Of a stretch of DNA of 64,000 nucleotides, positions 1-9,300 are shown one piece after another. Location: NCBI RefSeq assembly GCF_028553765.1, contig NZ_CP067134.1:157501-221500 (forward strand), read 5' to 3'. Every line of letters begins with the position of its first letter. Within the stretch, counting starts at the first letter, position 1. The notes below the pieces were generated by a model. It searched no databases, had not been told where the DNA came from, and worked only from the letters and a program-made list of their open reading frames with translations. This DNA is from Paracoccus stylophorae (GTDB lineage: Bacteria > Pseudomonadota > Alphaproteobacteria > Rhodobacterales > Rhodobacteraceae). The translations under genes and the position numbers were made by a program.

Positions 1-988
<988 letters not shown>

Positions 989-1073
989 TTTGATCCGGAA
1001 GAAGCAGGACTTCTTCCAAAAGCATCCTTGGACAACATCTCCCGAAAGGGAAACGCCGATCCGTCTCTTTCCC

Positions 1074-1192
1074 GGTCTGGTGGCTTTAGCACGAGCAAAA
1101 CACCCGATCCCATCCCGAACTCGGCCGTTAAGTGCCGTAGCGCCAATGGTACTGCGTCTCAAGACGTGGGAGAGTAGGTCACCGCCAGACCT
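1074..1192 (+). rRNA. rrf: 5S ribosomal RNA
   Basis: This is an alphaproteobacterial 5S rRNA about 118 nt long. The terminal stem is visible as ggtctgg at 1074-1080 pairing with ccagacc at 1185-1191. The conserved internal segments cccgatcccatcccgaactc and tgggagagtaggtc are both present. It follows the 23S gene by about 85 nt and precedes tRNA-fMet, the usual rrn operon order in this class. Exact ends are judged from the stem. Confidence 0.95.
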
Positions 1193-1256
1193 GGAAAGAC
1201 ACGGATAAAATCCCTCCGAAACGATGAAAACAAACGCGCAACCAGCGCAACCCTGT

Positions 1257-1335
<79 letters not shown>

Positions 1336-1363
1336 AATGCCAGTAATATCAAATACTTGCAAA

Positions 1364-1385
1364 CCTCCCTCGCGGGAGGCTTTTT
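1364..1385 (+). terminator. rho-independent terminator after tRNA-fMet
   Basis: The stem is CCTCCC (1364-1369) with GGGAGG (1374-1379), loop TCGC, followed by C and five T (1381-1385). It lies 30 nt after the tRNA, inside the left end of the prophage. It probably ends rrn transcription before the cargo gene at 1573. A different terminator follows the displaced tRNA end at attR. Confidence 0.8.
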
Positions 1386-1398
1386 GCATTGGCGCGCT

Positions 1399-1418
1399 GA
1401 CTCAACACCAACTCAACA
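1399..1418. repeat. candidate integrase arm sites, left end (two ACTCAAC)
   Basis: Two direct ACTCAAC heptamers at 1400-1406 and 1411-1417 lie within a 20-bp block. That block recurs with one substitution at 43974-43993, just inside the right end. Paired direct repeats at both ends of a tRNA-integrated element are what arm-type binding sites of a lambda-type integrase look like. No binding evidence exists here. Confidence 0.55.
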
Positions 1419-1572
1419 AAACACCCGGCGGCCAGACGCGGGGCGGGGGGTGGCCGCTTCCGCCGACGCTCCGTCCGGGCTACAAGGAGTTCGGTAGCCG
1501 TCCAGGTTGAACGCTCTGACGCGCGGCGCTTACAGTTATTGCAGATCAGGAATTTGAGGAGAGCACCGCAAG

Positions 1573-3675
1573 ATGAAGGCCACTGAGACCAAGCTGCTCG
1601 AGTTCCTGAAGAAATCGCCCCAGTTCGTTATCCCGATCTACCAGCGCACCTACAGCTGGACCGAGCCGGAATGCCGGCAACTCTGGAATGACATCATCCG
1701 TGCCGGCAACCAGGAAAAGGTGTCCGGGCATTTCATCGGCTCGATCGTCTATATCGAAGCCGGGCTTTATCAGGTCACCAGCCAGTCTCCGCTGCTGGTG
1801 ATCGACGGGCAGCAACGTCTGACCTCGGTCATGCTGATTCTCGAGGCCTTGGCGCGTGCCTTGGGTGAAGATGAAGAACCGATTGACGGATTCTCACGCG
1901 AGAAAATTCGCAGCTACTTCCTGCTCAATCCGCTCGAGAAGGGGGACCGGCGATACAAGCTGCTGTTGACACAGGGTGATCGGCCGACGCTTCTGACGAT
2001 CATGCAGCAAAAGCCGTTGCCGGAGGAAGCTTCCACCCGGGTTGCCGATAATTTCGCCCTGTTCGAAGGATGGATCAAGGAACTGAAAGGCGATCTGACC
2101 GCGCTGTGCGCCGGTCTTGCCAAGCTGATGGTGGTCGATATCGCGCTCACCCGCGATCAGGACAATCCGCAACTCATCTTCGAAAGCATGAATTCGACGG
2201 GCAAGGAACTCAGCCAGGCCGACCTGATCCGGAACTTTGTCCTGATGGGGCTGGAACCGGATCATCAGACCCGGATTTATGAGGACCACTGGCGCCTGAT
2301 GGAGGTTCTGTTTCCGCAGGACCGCTATGGTAGCCACTTCGACGCCTTCATGCGCCATTACCTGACGCTGCGCACCGGCGAGATTCCGAACCTGCGCGAC
2401 GTCTATTCCGCATTCAAGGAATACGCGAACGAGCAGGATCTGGCCGGCACGGGTGTGGACGCACTGGTGACCGACGTCCACGCGCTGGCCGGGTATTATG
2501 CCCGGATGGCCCTTGGCAAGGAACCTGACCAGGATCTGGCCGATGCCTTCCGTGACCTGCGCGAGTTGAAGGTCGATGTGGCCTTTCCGTTCCTGCTCGA
2601 ACTCTACCATGACTATGAGGCCGGAGCGCTGACGAAGGGAGAATTCGTCGAAGTCGTGCGCCTTGTCGAATCCTATGTGTTCCGCCGGGCCGTCTGCGCC
2701 ATCCCGACCAATTCGCTGAACAAGACCTTCGCGACCTTTGGCCGGGCGCTGCGCAAGGATCGCTACGTCGAGAGCATCAAGGCGCATTTCCTGTCCATGC
2801 CGTCCTATCGGCGCTTTCCGCATGATGAGGAGTTCCGCCAGGCTCTCGCCCAACGCGACCTCTACAACTTTCCCCGCCGGAGCTATTGGCTGCGGCGGCT
2901 CGAGAACCATGGCCGCAAGGAACTGGTTTCGCTCAGCGAATACACGATCGAACACATCATGCCGCAAAACGAGAACCTGTCAGCCGCGTGGCGCGCGGCA
3001 TTGGGCGCGGACTGGAAGGCGGTTCAGGAGGTCTGGCTGCACACCATCGGCAACCTGACGCTGACCAAATACAACTCCGAGTACGGCGACCGACCTTTCG
3101 CCGAAAAGCGCGACATGCCGGGTGGGTTCGGCAAAAGCCCTCTGAACCTGAATGAAGGGTTGGGCCAGCTTGAGGCGTGGGGTCTCGAGGCGATCCATGA
3201 CCGCGCCGAGCGCCTGACAGGGGTTGCGGTCGGTGTCTGGGCGCCGCCAAGCCTGTCGCAGGAAATTCTGGACCAGTACCAGAGCCGGCCGGAGCCGGCT
3301 GATCGCTATTCCCTGGCAGATCACCCCAACGTTGCCGCAGGCGGGCCGATGCAGGGGTTATTCGAGGCCCTGCGCAAGGAGATTGTGGCCCTTGATCCGG
3401 CTGTGACCGAGGAGTTCTTCAAGGTTTACATCGCCTACAAGGCCGAGACCAACTTCGTGGATGTCGCCGCCCAGGCGGGCAGGCTGCGCCTGTGGCTCAA
3501 TATGGGGTTTGACGACCTTCAGGATCCCAGAGGGCTCGCCAAGGACGTTTCGCAGATAGGTCATCACGGGAACGGCGATGTCGAGGTCTCGATCCGCGAC
3601 CACGAAGACCTGCCCTATGTCATGGGATTGATCCGTCAATCGCTGGAGCAGCAGCTGGCGAACATTGTGGATTGA
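1573..3675 (+). CDS. DUF262/DUF1524/DUF5655 protein, GmrSD-like type IV restriction or anti-phage nuclease
   Basis: This 700-residue protein is probably cytoplasmic. The N-terminal DUF262 (ParB/Srx-like) module shows YQRTYSW at 23-29 and DGQQRLTS at 78-85. In GmrSD-type systems this module hydrolyses NTP. The DUF1524 HNH nuclease signature, EHIMPQN near residue 460 and IGNLTLT near 492, follows. The last ~100 residues resemble the DUF5655 domain often fused to this pair. Relatives cut modified phage DNA or defend by other routes, and the trigger for this one is unknown. The start has GAGGAG upstream. The gene lies alone between attL and the leftward phage genes and points away from the tRNA, so it looks like prophage-end cargo. 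Family assignment is strong; the defence role is inferred. Confidence 0.88.
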   Translation: MKATETKLLEFLKKSPQFVIPIYQRTYSWTEPECRQLWNDIIRAGNQEKVSGHFIGSIVYIEAGLYQVTSQSPLLVIDGQQRLTSVMLILEALARALGEDEEPIDGFSREKIRSYFLLNPLEKGDRRYKLLLTQGDRPTLLTIMQQKPLPEEASTRVADNFALFEGWIKELKGDLTALCAGLAKLMVVDIALTRDQDNPQLIFESMNSTGKELSQADLIRNFVLMGLEPDHQTRIYEDHWRLMEVLFPQDRYGSHFDAFMRHYLTLRTGEIPNLRDVYSAFKEYANEQDLAGTGVDALVTDVHALAGYYARMALGKEPDQDLADAFRDLRELKVDVAFPFLLELYHDYEAGALTKGEFVEVVRLVESYVFRRAVCAIPTNSLNKTFATFGRALRKDRYVESIKAHFLSMPSYRRFPHDEEFRQALAQRDLYNFPRRSYWLRRLENHGRKELVSLSEYTIEHIMPQNENLSAAWRAALGADWKAVQEVWLHTIGNLTLTKYNSEYGDRPFAEKRDMPGGFGKSPLNLNEGLGQLEAWGLEAIHDRAERLTGVAVGVWAPPSLSQEILDQYQSRPEPADRYSLADHPNVAAGGPMQGLFEALRKEIVALDPAVTEEFFKVYIAYKAETNFVDVAAQAGRLRLWLNMGFDDLQDPRGLAKDVSQIGHHGNGDVEVSIRDHEDLPYVMGLIRQSLEQQLANIVD

Positions 3676-3687
3676 CGCAGTGCTGGT

Positions 3688-3888
3688 TCAGGTGATCTCG
3701 AACCAGCGCGTCGCCGTTTGCACGAGGTGGTCGTAGTCTCCGGCCATCGCCTCTGTGAGAAACCTCTCGATCTCCTCTTCCGGCAGCTGCGCAATTTCCG
3801 CAGCGCGCCGGCATCGGCCAAGGATGGCGAATGCGTTGCCATCCCGCTCGGTCAGATGGACGGTGACATGGGGGTGTTTCGGGGTCAT
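3688..3888 (-). CDS. small hypothetical protein (66 aa)
   Basis: Not recognised as a named family. It encodes a hydrophilic 66-residue protein starting MTPKHPHVTVHL, with a helical stretch (PEEEIERFLTEAM) and no membrane segment or signal. The ATG at 3888 is chosen over an upstream in-frame start (3948) because the extra N-terminus is low-quality sequence. It is the leftmost gene of the leftward phage block and converges on the DUF262 gene with a 12-bp gap. No clear gene was seen between it and the lysis genes (3889-4154). It may be a late-operon accessory protein. Confidence 0.5.
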   Translation of the reverse strand: MTPKHPHVTVHLTERDGNAFAILGRCRRAAEIAQLPEEEIERFLTEAMAGDYDHLVQTATRWFEIT

Positions 3889-4154
3889 GGGTTGGTCCTT
3901 GATCTCTTGTTGTGACGAGCAGCAGGCGTAGCTGCGAGAACTATGCAAGGGTCGGGGCTAGGGGCCGGCGTCATGCTTTACAGGTGCACGGTTGTGCCCT
4001 TTTCTGCGCAGGACAGACCGGCGCCTCCTGTGCCACCATCCCTGCGCAGCGAATCCCTGCCGCTTTTTGAACCTGTGAATCCGTGAACCGGGCCGGGCGT
4101 GCCTTGCGGTCGAGGCGTCTGGCGCTTCCCGCATGGCAATGCCCGGCCCGGATT

Positions 4155-4397
4155 TCATCTGCAGGCCTGCGCCTGTTCGCGCAGGACGGCGTAATCGCTC
4201 ATCATCCGCACCAGCACGGCTTCTTCCGGCAGGGCCTCGACCTCGGTTGCGGCGCGGGTCTGGTCGACGGTGCTGTATTCCACCACCGGCGGGCAGGGGG
4301 CGCTGTCAGAACCTGCCGTCGCGCAGGCGGTCAGCGAGAGCACCGCGATCATGAGGACGGCGGCTGGCGGCATCGAGCATCTGGCGGTGGGTGGCAT
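4155..4397 (-). CDS. Rz1: Rz1-like outer-membrane spanin lipoprotein
   Basis: About 80 residues. A short N-terminal hydrophobic segment ends in a lipobox, LTAC, followed by a proline-containing stretch (PCPPVVEY) and a helical tail. This is the pattern of o-spanins, which sit in the outer membrane and join the i-spanin to fuse the two membranes at lysis. The gene starts inside the Rz-like gene in another frame, the classical nested or overlapping Rz/Rz1 layout. ATG 4397 is preferred; an in-frame TTG at 4418 is possible. Function is inferred from topology and position, since spanins share little sequence. Confidence 0.7.
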   Translation of the reverse strand: MPPTARCSMPPAAVLMIAVLSLTACATAGSDSAPCPPVVEYSTVDQTRAATEVEALPEEAVLVRMMSDYAVLREQAQACR

Positions 4398-4551
4398 GGT
4401 TTCTCTCTCTGGCTTCAAGGCGTTCGGCGGCGCGCCCGGCCTGTTCCCCGGCGCGGCGCAGGTTCAGCAGGAACAGCAGGATCGTCGCTGTTGCGAGGAT
4501 CAGACCCAGCGCCTTGCGCGCCGGGCCACCGGTGAGGAGCCAGCCGATCAT
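4306..4551 (-). CDS. Rz: Rz-like inner-membrane spanin
   Basis: This 81-residue protein has one membrane segment (LGLILATATILLFLLNL, roughly residues 15-32) followed by a charged helix rich in Arg, Glu and Ala. That fits an i-spanin anchored in the inner membrane with a periplasmic coiled coil. Its ATG overlaps the endolysin stop as ATGA (4548-4551), and the Rz1-like gene begins within its 3' half. It is shorter than lambda Rz (153 aa). The call depends mainly on the overlap architecture. Confidence 0.68.
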   Translation of the reverse strand: MIGWLLTGGPARKALGLILATATILLFLLNLRRAGEQAGRAAERLEARERNHATHRQMLDAASRRPHDRGALADRLRDGRF

Positions 4552-5216
4552 CGCCGCCCCCGTTTCCAGTCATCGAGCCGGGCATGGATGGTCACGGCGA
4601 TTCCGGCCAGCGCCAGAGCGACGAAGATCCAGCGTAGGCCGTCGAGATAGGGCAGCAGCGGCAGGATCGCGTCCTGCGCCTCGGCGAGCGCGGATTGCAC
4701 CACCTCGACGCCGGCCGCGCCGATGGTGCCGATCCCGGCCGCACCGCTGCCTTTCAGGGTGCGGCTCTCGGCCAGATGCTCGCGGGTCGGGGCCTGGTCG
4801 GGCGCGAAAGACGAGGCCCGCGCCGGGAAGGACTCGCCCCAGGACCGCGCCGGGCCGGTGTCGATATGGACGAAGTTTGAGCGCGGATAGGTGCCGATGC
4901 CTTTGAACCCGGCCTTGCGGGCGGCGGCGATGAAACTGGCCGGATCGTGGTTCGCCATCGAGATGTCGAAGGCGGAGCCTTCAAGATGCTTCGAGCCCTT
5001 CGCGCCGCCGACCTTCCTATTGTGTTCCGGGCTGCGATAGGCCGAGGTCACGATCAACGGCTTGCCCAGCGTCACGCGCAGTTCCTGCAGCTTGTCGAGG
5101 GCATCCTCATTGAGCAGCAGCTTGCCGGTGCCGCGACAGGCAATCTCGGCGGGCGAGAAGTTCGGCCAGCGCCACGCCTTCGCGGGCAGGTTCCGCCAGT
5201 GTTGATAAAAGGTCAT
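4548..5216 (-). CDS. endolysin, peptidase M15 (D,D-/L,D-carboxypeptidase-like) with C-terminal membrane segment
   Basis: This 222-residue protein has the peptidase M15A zinc-enzyme pattern: YRSPEHNRKVGG at ~60-71, KHLEGSAFDIS at ~76-86 and FVHIDTG at ~115-121. The His and Asp of the second block and the His of the third are the expected metal ligands. M15 endolysins cleave peptide bonds in peptidoglycan. Residues ~190-212 (LRWIFVALALAGIAVTI) form a hydrophobic segment followed by a basic tail, unusual for a soluble endolysin and suggestive of membrane anchoring or a fused holin-like part. It heads the endolysin-Rz-Rz1 cassette. Confidence 0.85.
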   Translation of the reverse strand: MTFYQHWRNLPAKAWRWPNFSPAEIACRGTGKLLLNEDALDKLQELRVTLGKPLIVTSAYRSPEHNRKVGGAKGSKHLEGSAFDISMANHDPASFIAAARKAGFKGIGTYPRSNFVHIDTGPARSWGESFPARASSFAPDQAPTREHLAESRTLKGSGAAGIGTIGAAGVEVVQSALAEAQDAILPLLPYLDGLRWIFVALALAGIAVTIHARLDDWKRGRR

Positions 5217-5283
5217 GCGGTCTCTCCAACGCAAAAGCCCCACCGAATTGGCGGGGCGGACAAATGTTGACGGTTGGTGTTGC

Positions 5284-5523
5284 TCAGTCGCGGGCGGGTC
5301 CGCTGCGTTCCAGCAGGCGTTTGATGTCGGCGCGCATTTCGCGCAGCATCTCGTTCTGTTCTTTGCGGGTCTCGGAGATCGCCTGGCGGTCGGCGTCGAG
5401 CTGCTTTTCCAGCCGCGCCACCTCGCGCAGCGCGGTTTTGCTGCTGCCCTCAAGCCGCACGAGCCAGACGCCCAGCCCGGTCGCCGCCATGATCGCGCCC
5501 CACCATTCGCGGATCGTGTCCAT
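5284..5523 (-). CDS. small membrane/coiled-coil protein of the lysis region (holin candidate)
   Basis: This 79-residue protein has an N-terminal hydrophobic helix (about IREWWGAIMAATGLGVWLV) followed by a strongly charged coiled-coil tail rich in Glu, Arg and Asp. The ATG at 5523 is chosen because GGGAG lies 8 nt upstream; an alternative ATG at 5538 is five codons longer. It sits between the tail-fibre gene and the endolysin, where a holin or accessory lysis protein is expected. With one membrane helix and a long soluble tail it could equally be a structural or regulatory protein. Confidence 0.6.
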   Translation of the reverse strand: MDTIREWWGAIMAATGLGVWLVRLEGSSKTALREVARLEKQLDADRQAISETRKEQNEMLREMRADIKRLLERSGPARD

Positions 5524-5542
5524 GAAATTTTCTCCCATGGGT

Positions 5543-6286
5543 TCAGCCCGGCGCGCCGCAGGTCAGATAATGGATAGCAATGCGCACCGATCCGCCGGCA
5601 AAGTTGCCGCCATTGGCGGTGAGGCGCACGGGCGTGTCGGCATAGAAGGCGGTCGGGCCGATGACGCCGATATTGCTGCTGCCCACGGCCACGCCGAGCG
5701 CGCCGCCGAATTTCGAGGGCTCGCCGCTGACGCCGCAGTCGAAGGAGTTGGCCCCCAGCACCGCGGTCACGGTCCTGGCCGAGACGCCCAGCACGATGGC
5801 GCGGTTGGGGATCCGGATGGTCGAGTCCCGACTGGCCCCGGAAAGGCCGGAGAGGGTTTCTTCCCGCACCGCCATGCCGGTGGTCGCGCCATTTGCCTCC
5901 CGCGCCACGGCGACCGAGGCTGCCTGCGCGATGAAGCCCATGGCATCCACAACCGGGATCCACGCCGATCCGGTCCAGACGATGGCCTGCGCCTCGTCCT
6001 CGATCCAGGCCATCCAGCCGGGACTGGGTAGGATCCGCATCCACGCCCCGTCGATCCAGTAGGCGATGCTGCCCGCCCAGCCTGACCACGCGCCTGTTGC
6101 GCCGCTGGCGGGAATGTAACGGTCGCCCTCGGCCGGATTGGAAGGCGGCGCGGTGCGGTCGCGATCAAGGATCGCCAGCTGCACGATGCCGTCGAGCATG
6201 CGCAACGCCTCGTTCATGGTGACGTGTTTCTGGGCCTGCGCGGCCATGATGAAAGGCAGCGCCAAATGCGCTGTTGTGTCAGACAT
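5543..6286 (-). CDS. DUF2793 tail fibre / receptor-region protein
   Basis: This 247-residue protein has an N-terminal DUF2793 domain (residues ~2-115; landmarks LALPFIMAAQAQKHVTMNEA and WIDGAWMRI), a family found at tail tips of alphaproteobacterial phages. The C-terminal half is beta-rich and ends ...IHYLTCGAPG, likely a trimerising or receptor-facing part. AGGAG lies upstream of ATG 6286. It follows the host-specificity protein with a 14-bp gap in the same operon. Tail fibre function is inferred from family and position. Confidence 0.75.
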   Translation of the reverse strand: MSDTTAHLALPFIMAAQAQKHVTMNEALRMLDGIVQLAILDRDRTAPPSNPAEGDRYIPASGATGAWSGWAGSIAYWIDGAWMRILPSPGWMAWIEDEAQAIVWTGSAWIPVVDAMGFIAQAASVAVAREANGATTGMAVREETLSGLSGASRDSTIRIPNRAIVLGVSARTVTAVLGANSFDCGVSGEPSKFGGALGVAVGSSNIGVIGPTAFYADTPVRLTANGGNFAGGSVRIAIHYLTCGAPG

Positions 6287-6300
6287 GGATTGTCTCCTGA

Positions 6301-9300
6301 TCAGAACCAGAGGGTGGTGATGGGGGCGGCGCCGGCGCCGAAGGCCTGCCCGATCTGGGCAATGCGGACATCGAGGGACGCACCGGGGGCGAGCGGCGTG
6401 CCCCAATCGGCACTCTGCTGCGCCGCGGTGTAGACCACGCTGGAGGTCGAAGCTGTCAAGGATCTCTTGACGGTTGCGCCGTCGAGGATCTCGACCCGCC
6501 AGGACTCGCTTGCCTCGGACATCGGGATCTCGGCGGCGTTCCAGCTATCGGCCGCCAGCGAACGGTCACGTCGCTTCCAGCTTATGGTCAGGTCGCCGGG
6601 GCTGCGCGCCCGCCGCCAAGGCTGCTCGACATGCACGGGCGCGAAGGGCCGCAGCCCGATGCCGCGCGGCGTGAAGGCCAGCGCGGTGAAGCTGTCGTCG
6701 CTGACCGGACGGCTGGCAGGACCGATGCGCCAGTTCCACGGCAGGCCAAGTTCTGCCTCGGAAACGACAAGCGGTGCGAGCGTGGTATCAAGGATGACCA
6801 CGAGAGCGCCAGCCGGAACCACGCCGGCCATGTCAGCCTCGGTCCCACGCTGGCCGCGCAGCAGGCGGGAGAGGCGGTATTGCCCCGGCGCCAGCAGCTC
6901 GGCATTCCCGAACTGCAGAACTTCCCAGCCGCCGCCAGGCTGTTCGACTGCGATGCTGTTCTCGCCACTGAGGAGCTGCAGATCGGTCACGTTCTCGAGC
7001 TGGCCGCCCAACATCTCGACATGGACCGAATTGCCGTAATCGAAGCGCGAGACCGGCCCCGAATAAAGATCGGCGGTCAGAACGCCGATGCGGGCGCGAG
7101 TGGTGAATGTGGTCAGCAGATCGAAACCAGACAGCTCCGGGCTGCGCCAGACCGCCATCGTGCCGGGCCAGGGGGCGACATGCGCTGCCATCAGCGGATG
7201 GTGCGGGACATGTGCCTCGGTCAGTTGCGGCAGGTCGAGGATCACCACCAGCGGCGCGCCGAACATTACCGGCTGGGTGAGGGATGCGGCGCGCGGCGTG
7301 CCGGGCGGCAGATCATAGGCGTCGCGGTCCTGGCGGATCGCCTCGATGCTGCGCGCCTCGGCGTCCGAGGTGGAAAGGATCCGCATCTCGGCCCGCCGTC
7401 CGTCATGGTCCAGCGCAATCACGTCGCCGGGATCCAGCGCCAGCCTGGACGGCGGCAGGCGAAACGCGGCGGTCTCGCGGCCGATCCACGCCTCCATCAG
7501 CGCCCGGCGGCAGCGCCGGTCGGCTTCCTCGGGCGGCACCGCGACCGGGAAACTGTCGGAGGCGACGCGCGTGGCATCCACGGTGATGCGGCGGGATTCG
7601 ACGGTGATCGCGTCATAATCCTCGTCTGCGCGCGCCACCTGCCATTTCAGGGCTTGCGGCAGCTCAGTTTCCTGACCGCGCGTCAGCTCCATGACGTCGC
7701 CTTGCGCCGCCACCATGTTGTCGGGGGCTATGGTCGCGACTGGGCGGCTGCCGCGCATCACGAACCTGATCCGGCCTTCGCTCTCGACCGCATCGAAACC
7801 GAAATGCCGCGCCAGCATGGTGATCGAGGTCCGCGGCGATTCCAGCGCCGAGATCACATAGCCATCGACAGCCCCGGTCAGGCCCGAAACATCAACCCAC
7901 GCCTCGGGCAGCCCGGCGCGCAGGCACAGATGCCGCACCAGCGCCGCCAGCGACACCGCGCCCAGCCGCCCGGTCAGCCAGTGCCCGAGCCGCCAGTTGC
8001 CGCCGTCCGACCACACATCGGAAAGCTCGGGGAAGAACGGATAGGGCCGTGCATCCCAGGTCCAGGCGGCGCTGTTCGCGATATCGACCATGCGCCCGCC
8101 ATATTCGGTGGAGACCGGGTTGTTCGCGGGCGTGCCCCACCAGAGATAGCTGGCTTCCAGATAGGCCCGCTGGATGGCGTCGTCGCGCCAGCCGCGCGAA
8201 AAGTATGGGAAGAACGATTCCGAAGATTTCGGGTCGTGAAACACGTTCGGCTGGTTGGTGCCGCGATCCACAGCCGGGCAGCCGAGCTCGGTGAAGCGGA
8301 TCGGCTTCGACTGCGGCACCCATGCGGTCGGCGAGCCTGCCTCGGTCCCACTGGGCCGGTCGTGATGCGGGTTCGACCACCAGCCGCGCAGGTCTTTGTA
8401 ACGAAACACCCACGGCTTGCCGGCACCGTCCGTGATCGGCGTGCGGGTCTGGCTGAGCCGGTCGGCCGCGCTGGCATAGAACCAGTCAAACCCCTCGCCG
8501 CCGGCGATGTTTGCTTGCAGATAAGCCCGATCATGGATCGAGGGCCAGACCTGCGCGTCGAGATGGTCCCAGCCGTCGCGCCAGTCCGAAAGCGGCATGT
8601 AATTGTCGATGCCGACGAAATCGATGTTCGCATCCGCCCAGAGCGGGTCGAGATGGAAAAACACATCGCCACTGCCGTCCTGCGGATGATGGCCGAAATA
8701 TTCCGACCAGTCGGCGGCATAGCTGATCTTTGTGGCGGGGCCGAGGATCGCGCGCACATCCGCGGCGAGCGCGCGAAGTTCTTCGACGGCGGGATAGGTC
8801 GGCACCGCATCGGTGAAATGGATACCGTAGAAGCGGAACGACGAGTCCGGACCACCTTCCTCGATGTCGATGCGGATGGCGCGGATCTCGGACGCGTCCT
8901 TCCATGCGGTGCCGCCGGATTGCAGGTCCCACATATCGACGACGGCGCGCGTCCTGACCCCGACCGGACTATCCCCGAACCGCGCCTGCCGGGCGAGCGA
9001 CAGGGCGAGAGCGTCCGTCGAGAACAGGATCCGCCCCAGCCATGTGCCGGTTGTCCGTGCCGCGATGCGCTCGAAGTCGATGACCATGTAGCGGACCTCG
9101 CGCCCGTCCATATTGATGGCGGCGTTGTGCAGAAGTCGCGGGTTTGCGTTATTGGGCGTGAGCGTCAGCGCGCCGCCCGAAACACCGCCAGTGGCGTGGT
9201 AAAGCGACCAGCCGCCGAGGCTGCTGTCGAAAACCCAGCTTCGGCCAGACACGGACGCCCGAATCTGCGTCAGCCCGCGCAGTTCCGATCCGATCAGGAA

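Noticed and set aside
3958..4158. 66-codon minus-strand frame left of the spanin gene
   Set aside because: Strongly basic shadow composition, no ribosome-binding site, no similarity to any phage protein recognised.
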